A DNA stretch of 64,000 bases, from assembly GCF_003287405.1 (NCBI RefSeq), contig NZ_PRLD01000004.1, forward strand, positions 62,001-126,000, read 5' to 3'. The DNA is from Faecalibacterium prausnitzii. GTDB taxonomy: Bacteria; Bacillota; Clostridia; Oscillospirales; Ruminococcaceae. Under the pieces are notes generated by a model that ran no database searches, was not told the DNA's origin, and was given only the letters and a program-made list of their open reading frames with translations. Every line of letters begins with the position of its first letter. Position 1 is the stretch's first letter. Positions 35,062 through 43,574 of the stretch are shown piece by piece. Made by a program: the position numbers and the translations under genes.

Positions 35062-36111
35062 TCAGCCTTTCAGCGGCATGATGCTCTCCGGCGCGGCACA
35101 CAGGTACTGCGGTGCGGCGGGCGCTGCCGAGGAAAGGCTTTTTTTGCTTACCTTCCACCACAGCTGCGCCGTGCCCTCCGGCGGGGTGCAGATGAGGTTC
35201 CAGTCAAAGGGGTTCTCACTGGTGGAAACGGCCTTTACCGGGATGGCGTTGGGCACATCGGCGGTGCAGGGCGTAAAGTCGTGGGCACGGATGCCCACAG
35301 CGGTGCAGCCCGCCGGGACGGGCAGCGCCAGCCGCAGGGTGGTGTTCCAGCCGTCCAGCCGGACGGTGTGGCTGTCCAGCGGGGTGCAGGGCAGAATGTT
35401 CTTGCAGCCGGTCAGCCGCGCGGCGGCAACACTCTGCGGGTCGGCAAAAACGGCCTTGGTGCTGCCGGTGCGCAGCACCTGTCCTTCGTTCAGAACGATC
35501 ATCTCTTTGCACAGGCGGTAGGCCTCGTCCCGGTTGTGGGTCACCAGCAGGGCAGTGCCCGCAAAGTTTGCCAGCAGGCTGCCTACCTCGCCTTCTACCT
35601 CTTCCCGCAGATAGCTGTCCAATGCGCTGAAGGGCTCGTCCAGCATCAGAATGCGGGGCTTGCCCACCAGAATGCGCGCCAGCGCGGCGCGCTGCTGCTG
35701 TCCGCCGGAAAGCTGGGCGGGGTAGCGCTTGGCAAGCGGTTCCAGCCGCATGGCACGCAGCATTTCGGCGCAGGCAGCGCGGCGGGCGGCGGGGTCTTTT
35801 TCCGCCTTCAGGCCGCAAAGGACATTCTGCTCCACAGTCATGTTGGGGAACAGGGCGTAGTTCTGGAACAGCAGCCCCACGCCCCGCTGCTGCGGCGGCA
35901 GGTCGATGTGCTGCGCACTGTCAAACAGCACCCGCCCGTCCAGCACGATGCGTCCGCGGTCCGGCTTTACGATGCCTGCAATGCACCGCAATGTCATGCT
36001 TTTGCCGCAGCCGGAAGCTCCCAGCAAAGCGGTGGAGGTGTTGCCGGCGGTAAAGGCGGCGCGGAGGGTGAAGCCGTCCAGCTTTTTTTCAATGTTGATT
36101 TCAAGGCTCAT
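35062..36111 (-). CDS. modC: Molybdate/tungstate ABC transporter ATP-binding protein
   Basis: 349 residues from ATG 36111, overlapping modB by 4 bases. Walker A GASGCGKSM, signature LSGGQQQR, Walker B ILMLDEPFSALD, H-loop THNRDEAYRL. The C-terminal 110 residues resemble an OB-type regulatory domain (TOBE-like) where oxyanion may bind. Last gene of modABC. Confidence 0.92.
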   Translation of the reverse strand: MSLEINIEKKLDGFTLRAAFTAGNTSTALLGASGCGKSMTLRCIAGIVKPDRGRIVLDGRVLFDSAQHIDLPPQQRGVGLLFQNYALFPNMTVEQNVLCGLKAEKDPAARRAACAEMLRAMRLEPLAKRYPAQLSGGQQQRAALARILVGKPRILMLDEPFSALDSYLREEVEGEVGSLLANFAGTALLVTHNRDEAYRLCKEMIVLNEGQVLRTGSTKAVFADPQSVAAARLTGCKNILPCTPLDSHTVRLDGWNTTLRLALPVPAGCTAVGIRAHDFTPCTADVPNAIPVKAVSTSENPFDWNLICTPPEGTAQLWWKVSKKSLSSAAPAAPQYLCAAPESIMPLKG

Positions 36112-36779
36112 TTCCGGGCACCCGCTTTCTGTTTTTTCTCCAGCAGGTTCACCGCCAGCAGCACCACCGCCGAAATGGCGATATCCACCAGCACCCACCG
36201 CATGGCACCCAGTTCATCGTTGGTGCGCCAGAGCTGGTAGACCGTGGTGGCGATGGTGGCGGTCTTGCCGGGGGTGTAGCCCGCGATCATGCTGGTAGCG
36301 CCGTATTCGCCCAGTGCCCGGGCAAAGGCCAGCACTGTGCCCGCCAGAATGCCCTGACGGCAGGCGGGCATCCGCACCCGCCAGAAGATCCATGTATCGG
36401 ACTGTCCCAGCGTCTGCGCCGACCACGCCAGCGTTTCGTCAAAGCTTTCAAACGCGCCGCGCGCGGTGCGGTACATCAGCGGAAAAGCCACCACGATAGA
36501 AGCAAAGATGGCGCTGTACCAGTTCATGACCAGCTTTACCCTAAACTGCTGCATGAAAAAGATGCCCAGCGGCCGCTTTGCGCCGAAGAGCAGCAGCAGA
36601 AAGTAGCCCACCACCGTGGGCGGCAGCACCATAGGCAGGGTGAGCAGCACATCCAGCACACCCTTGACCACCCGGGGCAGACGAGCAATATAATAGGCCG
36701 CAAAAATGCCAAGAAAGAACACCGCCGCGCAGCTGATCAAAGCAATGCGCAGGCTGTTCCACAACGGATACCAGTCCAT
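36108..36779 (-). CDS. modB: Molybdate ABC transporter permease
   Basis: 223 residues with five or six membrane helices and the permease loop LAWSAQTLGQSDTWIFWRVRMPACRQGI. Motif LPMVLPPTVVGYFLL is typical of ModB. Ten bases separate it from modA. Confidence 0.93.
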   Translation of the reverse strand: MDWYPLWNSLRIALISCAAVFFLGIFAAYYIARLPRVVKGVLDVLLTLPMVLPPTVVGYFLLLLFGAKRPLGIFFMQQFRVKLVMNWYSAIFASIVVAFPLMYRTARGAFESFDETLAWSAQTLGQSDTWIFWRVRMPACRQGILAGTVLAFARALGEYGATSMIAGYTPGKTATIATTVYQLWRTNDELGAMRWVLVDIAISAVVLLAVNLLEKKQKAGARK

Positions 36780-36789
36780 GTCTGCTCCT

Positions 36790-37674
36790 TTATACGGCGC
36801 TGAAGCCCACGCCCTCGAATACGGTCATGGCCTTGTCGGTCTGTAAGTAAGCCAAAAACTCCTTGGCAGCCTCAGCGTTGGGGGCAGCTTTCAGCACAGC
36901 GGCAGGATAGATGACCTGACCGCACATCTCCCTGGTGGCCTCATCCACGGGGGTCAGACCGGCGCTGTACGCATCGGTGCAGTAAACGACACCGGCATCC
37001 ACGCTGCCTTCGGTGATCTGCGTGGTCACCTCCTTGACGTTGGAACCGTAGGTGATCACACCCGCAGCGGCCAGTGTGGCTTCGTCCAGCTGGTAGTAGG
37101 CAAGGATCTTCTGGGTGTACTGGCCCACAGGCACATCGCTGTTGCCCATGCAGAACAGGATATCCTGTGCCTTCAGGTGCTCGGCCAGTGCATCAAAGCT
37201 GTCAATGCCCTTGTCGCTGCCCTCCGGCACGCAGAGCACCACCTTGTTCTCCAGCAGGTCCACGCGGCTGTCGGCATCCACAAAGTCCAGCCCGTCCTTG
37301 TTCACATCGGCAGAAGCGGTGATGTCCAGCTGGTTCATCTGCTTCTGACCGGCAGAGATGAACAGATCGCAATCCGCGCCCTCCTGGATCTGGGTCTTGA
37401 GGGTGCCGGAGGAGTCGAAGTTAAAGCGGAAGGTCACCTCCGGGTGCTCTGCCGTGTAGCTCTCGCCGAGAGCATTGAGTGTCTCGGTGAGGGAGGCGGC
37501 GGCAAACACGATCAACTCCACGCTCTGGGCCGCTTCCGGGGAAGCGGCGACAGAGGAAGCCACAGACGATGCTGCGCTGGAAGCAGCACCGCCGCAGGCG
37601 GTGAGGGCAGCGGCTGCACCGGCCATACCGGCAGCGACCAGAAAACTCCGGCGGGAAATGCGATGGTCGTTCAT
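36790..37674 (-). CDS. modA: Molybdate ABC transporter substrate-binding lipoprotein
   Basis: 294 residues. Twin-arginine plus lipobox signal (ISRRSFLVAA ... ALTACGG). The ModA fold: LIVFAAASLTETLNALGE with the Ser cluster, FNFDSSGTLKTQIQEGADCDLFISA, and GVVYCTDAYSA. It binds molybdate or tungstate; discrimination is not possible by eye, and the aldehyde-oxidoreductase-family enzyme in the island makes tungstate plausible. AAGGAG precedes the ATG. A 74-base gap to the preceding gene leaves room for a promoter (TATACT near the gap centre). Confidence 0.93.
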   Translation of the reverse strand: MNDHRISRRSFLVAAGMAGAAAALTACGGAASSAASSVASSVAASPEAAQSVELIVFAAASLTETLNALGESYTAEHPEVTFRFNFDSSGTLKTQIQEGADCDLFISAGQKQMNQLDITASADVNKDGLDFVDADSRVDLLENKVVLCVPEGSDKGIDSFDALAEHLKAQDILFCMGNSDVPVGQYTQKILAYYQLDEATLAAAGVITYGSNVKEVTTQITEGSVDAGVVYCTDAYSAGLTPVDEATREMCGQVIYPAAVLKAAPNAEAAKEFLAYLQTDKAMTVFEGVGFSAV

Positions 37675-37748
37675 CTCTGTTTTCTCCTTACTTCAAGTAA
37701 AAAATAGTATATTTCTACGCCCCGTAAAGGAAAACAGGGCAGGAAACC

Positions 37749-38681
37749 TTACTTGCGGGCGCACTCGCCGTCCAGACCTGCGGCGATGCGTACCCCGTGC
37801 TCCAGGCTGGGCAGGATGTACTCCAGATTCTCCTGCACTGCCTTGGGGCTGCCCGGCAGATTGACGATCAGGGTCTTGCCGCGCAGCACGCTGACGCCAC
37901 GGCTCAGCATCCCGCGCGGGGTGATGCTCAGGCTGTGGTAGCGCATGGCTTCGGCAATGCCGGGTGCGTTGCGGTCGGCCACAGCGCAGGTGGCTTCCGG
38001 GGTGATGTCCCGGGGGGAGAAGCCGGTGCCACCGGTGGTGAGCACAAGGTTCACCTGACGGCCGTCTGCCATGCGGATGAGCTGCGCTTTCAGCGCCTTG
38101 GCTTCGTCCGGCAGGATCATGGTCTCCTCCACCACATAGCCTGCGGCGGTGAGCATTTGGGCAATCAGCGGGCCGCTTTTATCCTCCCGCTCGCCGCGGC
38201 TGCCCTTATCCGAAAGGGTGATAACGGCAGCGCGCAGGGGCGGGTTTTCCAGTGCGGGCAGCAGGGTCACCTCGTCCCCCACATGGATCTCGCCGCCGGT
38301 GAGCACCCGGGCGAACACGCCCTCGTGGGGCATGATGCACTCGCCGGTCTGCTGCTTGATGACGCAGTCGTTGTGGCACTCTTTGCCGATCTGGGTCATT
38401 TCCAGCACCACGTCCCCGATGGCGAACCGGCTTGTCACCGGCAGATTGCGGAAATCGAAGCCCTCGATGACCAGATTTTCGCCGAAGGCACCGTAGTCCA
38501 CCCAGATCTTCTTGCGGAACGCCTCGATCTTTTCGGCGCTGAGCATACTGACCTGACGGTGCCAGTTGCCGCCGTGGGCGTCCTCCACAATGCCCCATTC
38601 CGGGGTCAAAACGGCGCTGGGCACCTCAGTTTTTACGGTGCCCCGCTTGGGGCTGGTACAGATTGCCAGAAGCTTACCCAT
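37749..38681 (-). CDS. MOSC-domain / molybdopterin adenylyltransferase (Mog) fusion
   Basis: 310 residues with two units. Residues 1-143 are a MOSC domain (GIVEDAHGGNWHRQVSMLSAE, GAFGENLVIEGFD, QIGKECHNDCVIKQQTGECI), a sulfur-carrier relative of MoCo sulfurases. Residues 147-310 are a MogA/MoaB domain (AAVITLSDKGSRGEREDKSG, LVLTTGGTGFSPRDITPEAT, IVNLPGSPKAVQENLEYILP), which adenylates molybdopterin. This domain combination may link cofactor activation and sulfur insertion. Six bases after moaA. Confidence 0.9.
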   Translation of the reverse strand: MGKLLAICTSPKRGTVKTEVPSAVLTPEWGIVEDAHGGNWHRQVSMLSAEKIEAFRKKIWVDYGAFGENLVIEGFDFRNLPVTSRFAIGDVVLEMTQIGKECHNDCVIKQQTGECIMPHEGVFARVLTGGEIHVGDEVTLLPALENPPLRAAVITLSDKGSRGEREDKSGPLIAQMLTAAGYVVEETMILPDEAKALKAQLIRMADGRQVNLVLTTGGTGFSPRDITPEATCAVADRNAPGIAEAMRYHSLSITPRGMLSRGVSVLRGKTLIVNLPGSPKAVQENLEYILPSLEHGVRIAAGLDGECARK

Positions 38682-38687
38682 AGTTAT

Positions 38688-39665
38688 TTATCCTCCAATG
38701 CGATACATCCCGCGGGTAGCGGGCATGGAACTGTCGTTAAAATGGTGTTCCCGGGGCTTTGCCCAGATGGTCTCCCGGATGGCGGCCAGCAGCTGTGCGT
38801 CGTCCGCGCCGCTGCGCAGCAGGGCGCGCAGGTCGCAGCCGGTCTCGCTGGCAAGGCAGGGGCGCAAAAAGCCCTGACTTGTCAGCCGCACCCGGTTGCA
38901 GGAAGCACAGAACTTGCCGTGCACCGCTGCAATAAAGCCGATGCTGCCCTGCCAGCCCGGCACGGTGTAGTACACCGCCGGGCCGTCACCCAAGGCGTGC
39001 TCCTGCGCAGCAGAAAGGGGCGCAAGCTCCGGCCAGCGCCGGGCAAACCGCGCCCGCAGTTCCGGGCCGGAGATGCAGGGCATGGAAGCGCCGTAGCCGA
39101 TGGGCATCATCTCAATGAACCGCACCTGCATGGCGTTGTCCTTTGCCAGAGCGGCGAGCTGTTCCAGCTCGCCCTCGTTGACGCCCGCCTGCGGCACGCA
39201 GTTCAGCTTGACGGGCAGACCACTTTGCAGCGCCGCCTGCAAGCCCGCCTGCACGGCGGCAAAATCGTCCCGGGCAGTGATCTGCCGGAACACCTCCGGG
39301 CGCAGAGTGTCCAGACTGATGTTCACGCTGTCCAGCCCGGCGTCCAGCAGGGCGGGCAGCTGCTCTGCCAGCAGCACCGCGTTGGTGGTCAGGGTGACCC
39401 GGCGGATGCCCGGAGTCTCTTTAAGCCCTGCAACCAGCTGCGCCACATTCTTGCGCACCAGCGGCTCGCCGCCGGTCACTCGCACGGTGTCAATGCCGCA
39501 CCGGGCAAACAGCGCAGCCAAGCGCAGAAACTCCTCGTAAGTCAGCACGGCTTCCCGCTCCAGCTTTTCCACGCCGTCCGGCATACAGTAGCGGCAGCGC
39601 AGGTTGCACAGGTCGGTCACCGACAGGCGCAGATAATGAATCTCGCGCTGGTAACGATCAAACAT
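38688..39665 (-). CDS. moaA: GTP 3',8-cyclase
   Basis: 325 residues. Radical-SAM cluster CNLRCRYC (residues about 17-24) and the C-terminal second 4Fe-4S cluster CASCNRVR...[11 protein letters not shown], followed by a shortened tail. It makes the first intermediate of molybdopterin synthesis, which MoaC then converts to cyclic pyranopterin phosphate. GGAGGG precedes the ATG; the start overlaps moaC by 8 bases. Confidence 0.96.
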   Translation of the reverse strand: MFDRYQREIHYLRLSVTDLCNLRCRYCMPDGVEKLEREAVLTYEEFLRLAALFARCGIDTVRVTGGEPLVRKNVAQLVAGLKETPGIRRVTLTTNAVLLAEQLPALLDAGLDSVNISLDTLRPEVFRQITARDDFAAVQAGLQAALQSGLPVKLNCVPQAGVNEGELEQLAALAKDNAMQVRFIEMMPIGYGASMPCISGPELRARFARRWPELAPLSAAQEHALGDGPAVYYTVPGWQGSIGFIAAVHGKFCASCNRVRLTSQGFLRPCLASETGCDLRALLRSGADDAQLLAAIRETIWAKPREHHFNDSSMPATRGMYRIGG

Positions 39666-40155
39666 AGCCGCCCTCCGCCCGGATGTAGTGGCCGCTTTTG
39701 CCGCCGGTCTTTTCCACCAGATGGATCTCGCCCAGCTCCATGCCCTTATCCACGGCCTTGCACATATCGTAGATGGTCAGCAGTGCGGTGGAAACGCCGG
39801 TCAGCGCTTCCATCTCCACGCCGGTCACGCCGCTGGTTTTTACGGTGCAAAGGGCTTCCACGGCCTGCTGCTCGGGCAGCAGACGGAACTCGATGCCTAC
39901 CTTGGTCAGGGGCAGCGGATGGCACAGGGGGATCAGCTCGCTGGTGCGCTTGGTGGCCATAATGCCCGCAATGCGCGCCACGCCCAGCACATCGCCTTTT
40001 TTCACAGTGCCGCTCTGCACTGCGGCAAAGGCTTCGGCGTTCATGGTAATAATGCCGTGGGCAATGGCTTCCCGGGCGGTGACGGGCTTTGCGCTCACGT
40101 CCACCATCACGGCATTCCCGGCGGCATCAAAATGTGTCAGATTATTATCATTCAT
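39658..40155 (-). CDS. moaC: Cyclic pyranopterin monophosphate synthase
   Basis: 165 residues, full length. [38 protein letters not shown] (active-site region), [31 protein letters not shown] (the catalytic core) and a C-terminal [11 protein letters not shown] are all as in MoaC. The ribosome site is weak (AAGAAAG). First gene of the moaC-moaA-mog transcript; a family I repeat precedes it. Confidence 0.97.
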   Translation of the reverse strand: MNDNNLTHFDAAGNAVMVDVSAKPVTAREAIAHGIITMNAEAFAAVQSGTVKKGDVLGVARIAGIMATKRTSELIPLCHPLPLTKVGIEFRLLPEQQAVEALCTVKTSGVTGVEMEALTGVSTALLTIYDMCKAVDKGMELGEIHLVEKTGGKSGHYIRAEGGYV

Positions 40156-40203
40156 AAAGATCGTATCTTTCTTATTTTAAAATGAATCAAATTTGCAAAC
40201 GTC

Positions 40204-40342
40204 CTCGCCCTCTCAGGCTCATTTCATTCGCCAGCTCCCCCAAAGTGGGAGCCCTTGGCAGTCCACGCAAACTTCATCTCTTTGCCAAGGCCTCTCCCTT
40301 TGGGAGAGGTGGCACGGCGTAGGCCGTGACGGAGAGGGCGAG
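40204..40342. repeat. Family I paired element, outward-facing units
   Basis: 139 bp bounded by a perfect 11-bp inverted repeat CTCGCCCTCTC (40204-40214) / GAGAGGGCGAG (40332-40342). The right unit has hairpin CCTCTCCC-TT-TGGGAGAGG, then stem CACGGC/GCCGTG and TGACGGAGAGGG; the left unit is the inverted relative with GGC...GCC. A nested CCTTGGCA/TGCCAAGG repeat (40253-40290) lies at the centre. Same length and plan as 23876-24015. Confidence 0.85.
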
Positions 40343-40352
40343 CAAGCTGCCC

Positions 40353-41372
40353 TTAGCAGTGCCCAAAGCCGCAGTTCGGCCAGTGGCACACTTCGCAGTT
40401 CAGGCACAAGCCGCCTTCGCCCAAGCGGGCGATATCCTCGGCGGTGATGGGGTCATCTGCCAGCAGGCGGGGCAGCAGCAGGTCAAAAATGGTGCGCTTG
40501 GCGTACATCACGCAGCCGGGCAGGCCGCACACCGGCACACCGCCCAGATAGCTGACGAGGAACATGGCTCCCGGCAGCACCGGTGCACCATAGGTGATGA
40601 TATCGGCGCCGGTGTTCTTGATGGCAAGCGGGGTGCGGTCGTCGGGGTCCACGCTCATGCCGCCGGTGGTAAAGATCAGCTCACACCCTGCGGCCTTGGC
40701 TTCCAGAATGGCGGCGGTGATCCCGGCGGGGTCGTCATCGCAGACCTTGTGGAAAACCATCTCGCAGCCGTAGACGGCCAGCTTGCTTTGCAGGATGGGG
40801 GTAAATTTATCCTCGATGCGTCCCTTGAACACCTCGCTGCCGGTGGTGATGATGCCCACCTTTTTGGCCTGCATGGGCAGCACGTTCAGGATAGGCTCTG
40901 CCCCGGCAGCGGCCTGCATGGCGTCCATCTTCTCCTGCTCGATGACCAGCGGGATGATGCGGGTACCGGCAAGCTTCTGACCCTTTTTCACCGGCAGGTC
41001 GCCGTGGATGGTGGCGATCATCATCTGCGGGGTGCTGTTCACAGCCAGAAGCGCCCTGCGGTTGATCTTTAGCAGCCCATCGCAGTCTGCGATCAGCTCG
41101 ATCTTGCCTTCTTTCGGCGCAGTGCCGTGGATATTTTTGCCCGCAGCGGCCTTGTACAGCAGGGCGGCTGCTTCGTCCTCGTGGAGGATGCCGGGGTGCT
41201 TTTCCCAGACGTAGAGGTTCTCCTTGCCGATGGAAAGCAGCACGGGAATATCCTCGGGCTGGATGACGTGCCCCTTGCGGAAGCGGGCATCCTTGTACTC
41301 GCCCGGGATGATCTGGGTGATATCATGGCAGAGCACCTGCCCTGCGGCGTCAACAGTACGGATCAGTTTCAT
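40353..41372 (-). CDS. Molybdopterin-binding protein (MoeA/CinA-like) with Cys-rich tail
   Basis: 339 residues. A MoCF-type molybdopterin-binding domain at about 170-310 (VGIITTGSEVFKGRIEDKF, LIFTTGGMSVDPDDRTPLA, GLPGCVMYAKRTIFDLLLPR) follows an N-terminal domain of about 165 residues. The last 20 residues are CLNCEVCHWPNCGFGHC, a probable metal or Fe-S site not found in ordinary MoeA. It lies 13 bases after mobB in the moeA-mobB transcript. A role in molybdenum or tungsten insertion is likely; the exact step is not known. Confidence 0.85.
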   Translation of the reverse strand: MKLIRTVDAAGQVLCHDITQIIPGEYKDARFRKGHVIQPEDIPVLLSIGKENLYVWEKHPGILHEDEAAALLYKAAAGKNIHGTAPKEGKIELIADCDGLLKINRRALLAVNSTPQMMIATIHGDLPVKKGQKLAGTRIIPLVIEQEKMDAMQAAAGAEPILNVLPMQAKKVGIITTGSEVFKGRIEDKFTPILQSKLAVYGCEMVFHKVCDDDPAGITAAILEAKAAGCELIFTTGGMSVDPDDRTPLAIKNTGADIITYGAPVLPGAMFLVSYLGGVPVCGLPGCVMYAKRTIFDLLLPRLLADDPITAEDIARLGEGGLCLNCEVCHWPNCGFGHC

Positions 41373-41385
41373 GATGGCATTCTCC

Positions 41386-41904
41386 TTACAGCGCGGGCAT
41401 CTGGGCTTCGATCCAGTCTGCCAGTGCCGGAATATCGTTCAGGTCAAAATCTGCGCCGGGAATATCCCCCACCACCGCCAGCGGCTGGAAGGAGACGGGC
41501 GCATCCGAAATGGCGCTGCGCACCACCTCGATCTTCGGCCAGCCGCTGGACTTGAACCCCTCCAGCAGCACAAGGTCGTAGCCGTGACGCTCGAACAGGG
41601 CAAGCAGATCCTGCTCGGTCAGGCGGAATTCCTCGGTCAGCAGGTAGCGCGTGCCGGAGTAGACCGCCACGCCCTCGGCACCTGCTTCCCGCAGACGGTA
41701 ACTGTCGGTGCCGGGCACATCCGGGGTAAAATCGTGGCCGTCGTGCTTGATAACGCCCACCTTCAGTCCACGGCTGCGCAGCACGGGCAGCAGCTTTTCC
41801 AGCAGGGTGGTCTTACCGCTGTTGTGCACCCCGCTGACCGCCAGCACCGCCGGGCGCTTGAGCGCCTGTGTTTCGGCCAGCGCCTGTTTTTGTTCACTGT
41901 ACAA
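41386..41904 (-). CDS. mobB: Molybdopterin-guanine dinucleotide biosynthesis adaptor protein
   Basis: 172 residues from a TTG start at 41904, which has GGAGG 9 bases upstream. Walker A is GVHNSGKTTLLEKLL, then KHDGHDFTPDVPGTDSYR and LVLLEGFKSSGWPKIEVVR, as in MobB. It overlaps moeA by 11 bases. MobB is a GTP-binding partner of MobA; no mobA is in this window. Confidence 0.93.
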   Translation of the reverse strand: MYSEQKQALAETQALKRPAVLAVSGVHNSGKTTLLEKLLPVLRSRGLKVGVIKHDGHDFTPDVPGTDSYRLREAGAEGVAVYSGTRYLLTEEFRLTEQDLLALFERHGYDLVLLEGFKSSGWPKIEVVRSAISDAPVSFQPLAVVGDIPGADFDLNDIPALADWIEAQMPAL

Positions 41905-43132
41905 AGCAAAGCACCTCCACTTCTGTACCGGGTTCTACCGGCCCGCTGCCGGCAGGGATCTCCACCAGACAGTTGCAGCCCATCATGGCGGACAGCGCAC
42001 CGGAGGAGTGCACCTCGGCGTTGCCCGCGCCGGGCAGCGTTACCTTGCCGCCGCAGGCAGTCGCCCGCAGATAGCGGTTGCCCTTGCTGGGTTTAGAAAA
42101 GCCATTGGTCAGAGTGCAGACGGTGCGGGCGGGGATGCAGCTCTCCTCCCGCCGTCCGGCAGCGCGCAGCAGCGCAGGGATGGCGTACTGCTCCAGCGTG
42201 GCAGCGGCGGCAAAGGGGTTGCCGGACAGGCAGAACACCAGCTTACCGTTAAGTGTAGCCGCCAGCATGGGGCTGCCGGGTTTCTGGGCTACGCCCTCCA
42301 CCAGCAGCTGTGCACCCAGCTTTTCCAGCACAAGGGGCAGATAATCCTTCTGCCCTACGGAGACACCGCCGCTGGTGATGACAGCATCGCAGCGGGTCAG
42401 CAGCTCCTGCATTTTGCCGGTGATGACCTCCGGGTCATCGGAGCACTGCTGCCGCTCCACGGCAAAGCCCAGCTGACGCAGCCGGGCGGCATTCTGGATG
42501 CCGTTGGCATCGTAAATTTTACCGGGTGCCCACGGTGCGCCGGGTTCCAGCAGCTCGCTGCCGGTGGAAAGGATGCCTACGGTCAGCGGGCGGCAGACGG
42601 TTACCTCGGCGTAGCCCTGCCCGGCCAGCACGCCCAGATGGGCGGGGGTGAGCACCGTCCCGGCGGGCGCAATGACCGCGCCTGCGGCCACATCCTCGCC
42701 CCGGAACACCACGTTTTGCAGGGGCTTTACGGCGGCATAAAGCTGCACGGTCTCTTCGCCGCTGTCGGTCAGCTCCTGCATCAGGACGCAGTCCGCGCCC
42801 TCCGGCAGGGGTGCGCCGGTCATGATGCGGGTAGCGCACCCTGCGGGCAGCGCCGCAGCCGGGGCATCGCCCGCGTAAAGCTTCATCACCACCGGCAGGG
42901 TGACCGGGTTCTCCCGGCTTGCACCGGCGGTATCCGCACTGTGCAGGGCGTAGCCGTCCAGCGGGCTGCGGTCAAAGGGGGGCTGGTCCATCCGGGCGCA
43001 AATGTCACTGGCGGCAATGCGCCCGCAGGCGGCTTCCAGCGGGATGGTCTCCGGGGACGGATAAGGCAGAAGCGCTGCCGCGTCCAGCACGCTGCGCAGC
43101 GCCTGAACGGGGGAGCAGAAAGGCTGATTCAT
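41894..43132 (-). CDS. moeA: Molybdopterin molybdenumtransferase
   Basis: 412 residues from ATG 43132 (GGAGG 7 bases upstream; the ATG at 43147 lies before that site). MoeA domains: PLEAACGRIAASDICA, FDRSPLDGYALHSADTAG, RIMTGAPLPEGADCVLMQE, VGILSTGSELLEPG and TSGGVSVGQKDYLPLVLEKLG, then the C-terminal domain IV. It inserts molybdate or tungstate into adenylated molybdopterin. First gene of moeA-mobB-MPT-binding; its leader is structured and ends with a terminator hairpin. Confidence 0.96.
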   Translation of the reverse strand: MNQPFCSPVQALRSVLDAAALLPYPSPETIPLEAACGRIAASDICARMDQPPFDRSPLDGYALHSADTAGASRENPVTLPVVMKLYAGDAPAAALPAGCATRIMTGAPLPEGADCVLMQELTDSGEETVQLYAAVKPLQNVVFRGEDVAAGAVIAPAGTVLTPAHLGVLAGQGYAEVTVCRPLTVGILSTGSELLEPGAPWAPGKIYDANGIQNAARLRQLGFAVERQQCSDDPEVITGKMQELLTRCDAVITSGGVSVGQKDYLPLVLEKLGAQLLVEGVAQKPGSPMLAATLNGKLVFCLSGNPFAAAATLEQYAIPALLRAAGRREESCIPARTVCTLTNGFSKPSKGNRYLRATACGGKVTLPGAGNAEVHSSGALSAMMGCNCLVEIPAGSGPVEPGTEVEVLCFVQ

Positions 43133-43224
43133 TATAACTTCCTCCATAGACCCGCCGCTCTCCCCTTCTGCTATGGCTCAGACGGGGACACCGGCAGGGG
43201 TATTCTTTTTTCAAAAAGGCAGGT

Positions 43225-43368
43225 GAAAAAGAAGCGGAGACGTCTTGACTGGAAAATCAAAACGCCTCCGCAGAATATCCCCACAAAACCGGCAGCGGCA
43301 GTTTGCAGTCTGCTACGCCGGTGGCAGCCTTTGGCTATGCGCCGCCCTTGCAGTGGCAGCACACAGCC
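43225..43368 (-). promoter_or_regulatory. Structured moeA leader: twin hairpins and terminator
   Basis: Reading minus: hairpin 1 is a 14-bp stem (43355-43368 with 43333-43346) with loop ACTGCAAG; hairpin 2 (43289-43321) has stems CCGGC/GCCGG and CTGCC-type and loop ACTGCAAA; then a terminator stem GCGGAGGCGT/ACGTCTCCGC (43262-43271, 43234-43243) with TTCTTTTTC. The two loops share ACTGCAA. This pattern suggests an antitermination leader that binds a protein or ligand. The rest of the 442-base gap (to 43574) also holds a hairpin GGTGGCGGGGG/CCCCACCGCC near 43433-43457 and no gene. Confidence 0.6.
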
Positions 43369-43574
43369 AAAAAGCACCTGTGAAGATGGGAGGAGTTCTT
43401 TTTTTCAAATTGCAGCGTTTCTTCTGCGGGAAGGCGGTGGGGTTTCCCCCGCCACCCTTGAATGCCGGCTTATGCAGCCCTTAGCATTGCGGCGCGGTGC
43501 CCTGCTCTTTGTGGGAGTTTAGACACCTTTGCTCAAAGAAGCTCTTATACCCTGATTCAATTGTAGTTTATGGT

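Noticed and set aside
43225-43574. Molybdenum-cofactor riboswitch upstream of moeA
   Set aside because: I could not place the conserved Moco RNA elements; the twin hairpins are kept as an unassigned structured leader instead.
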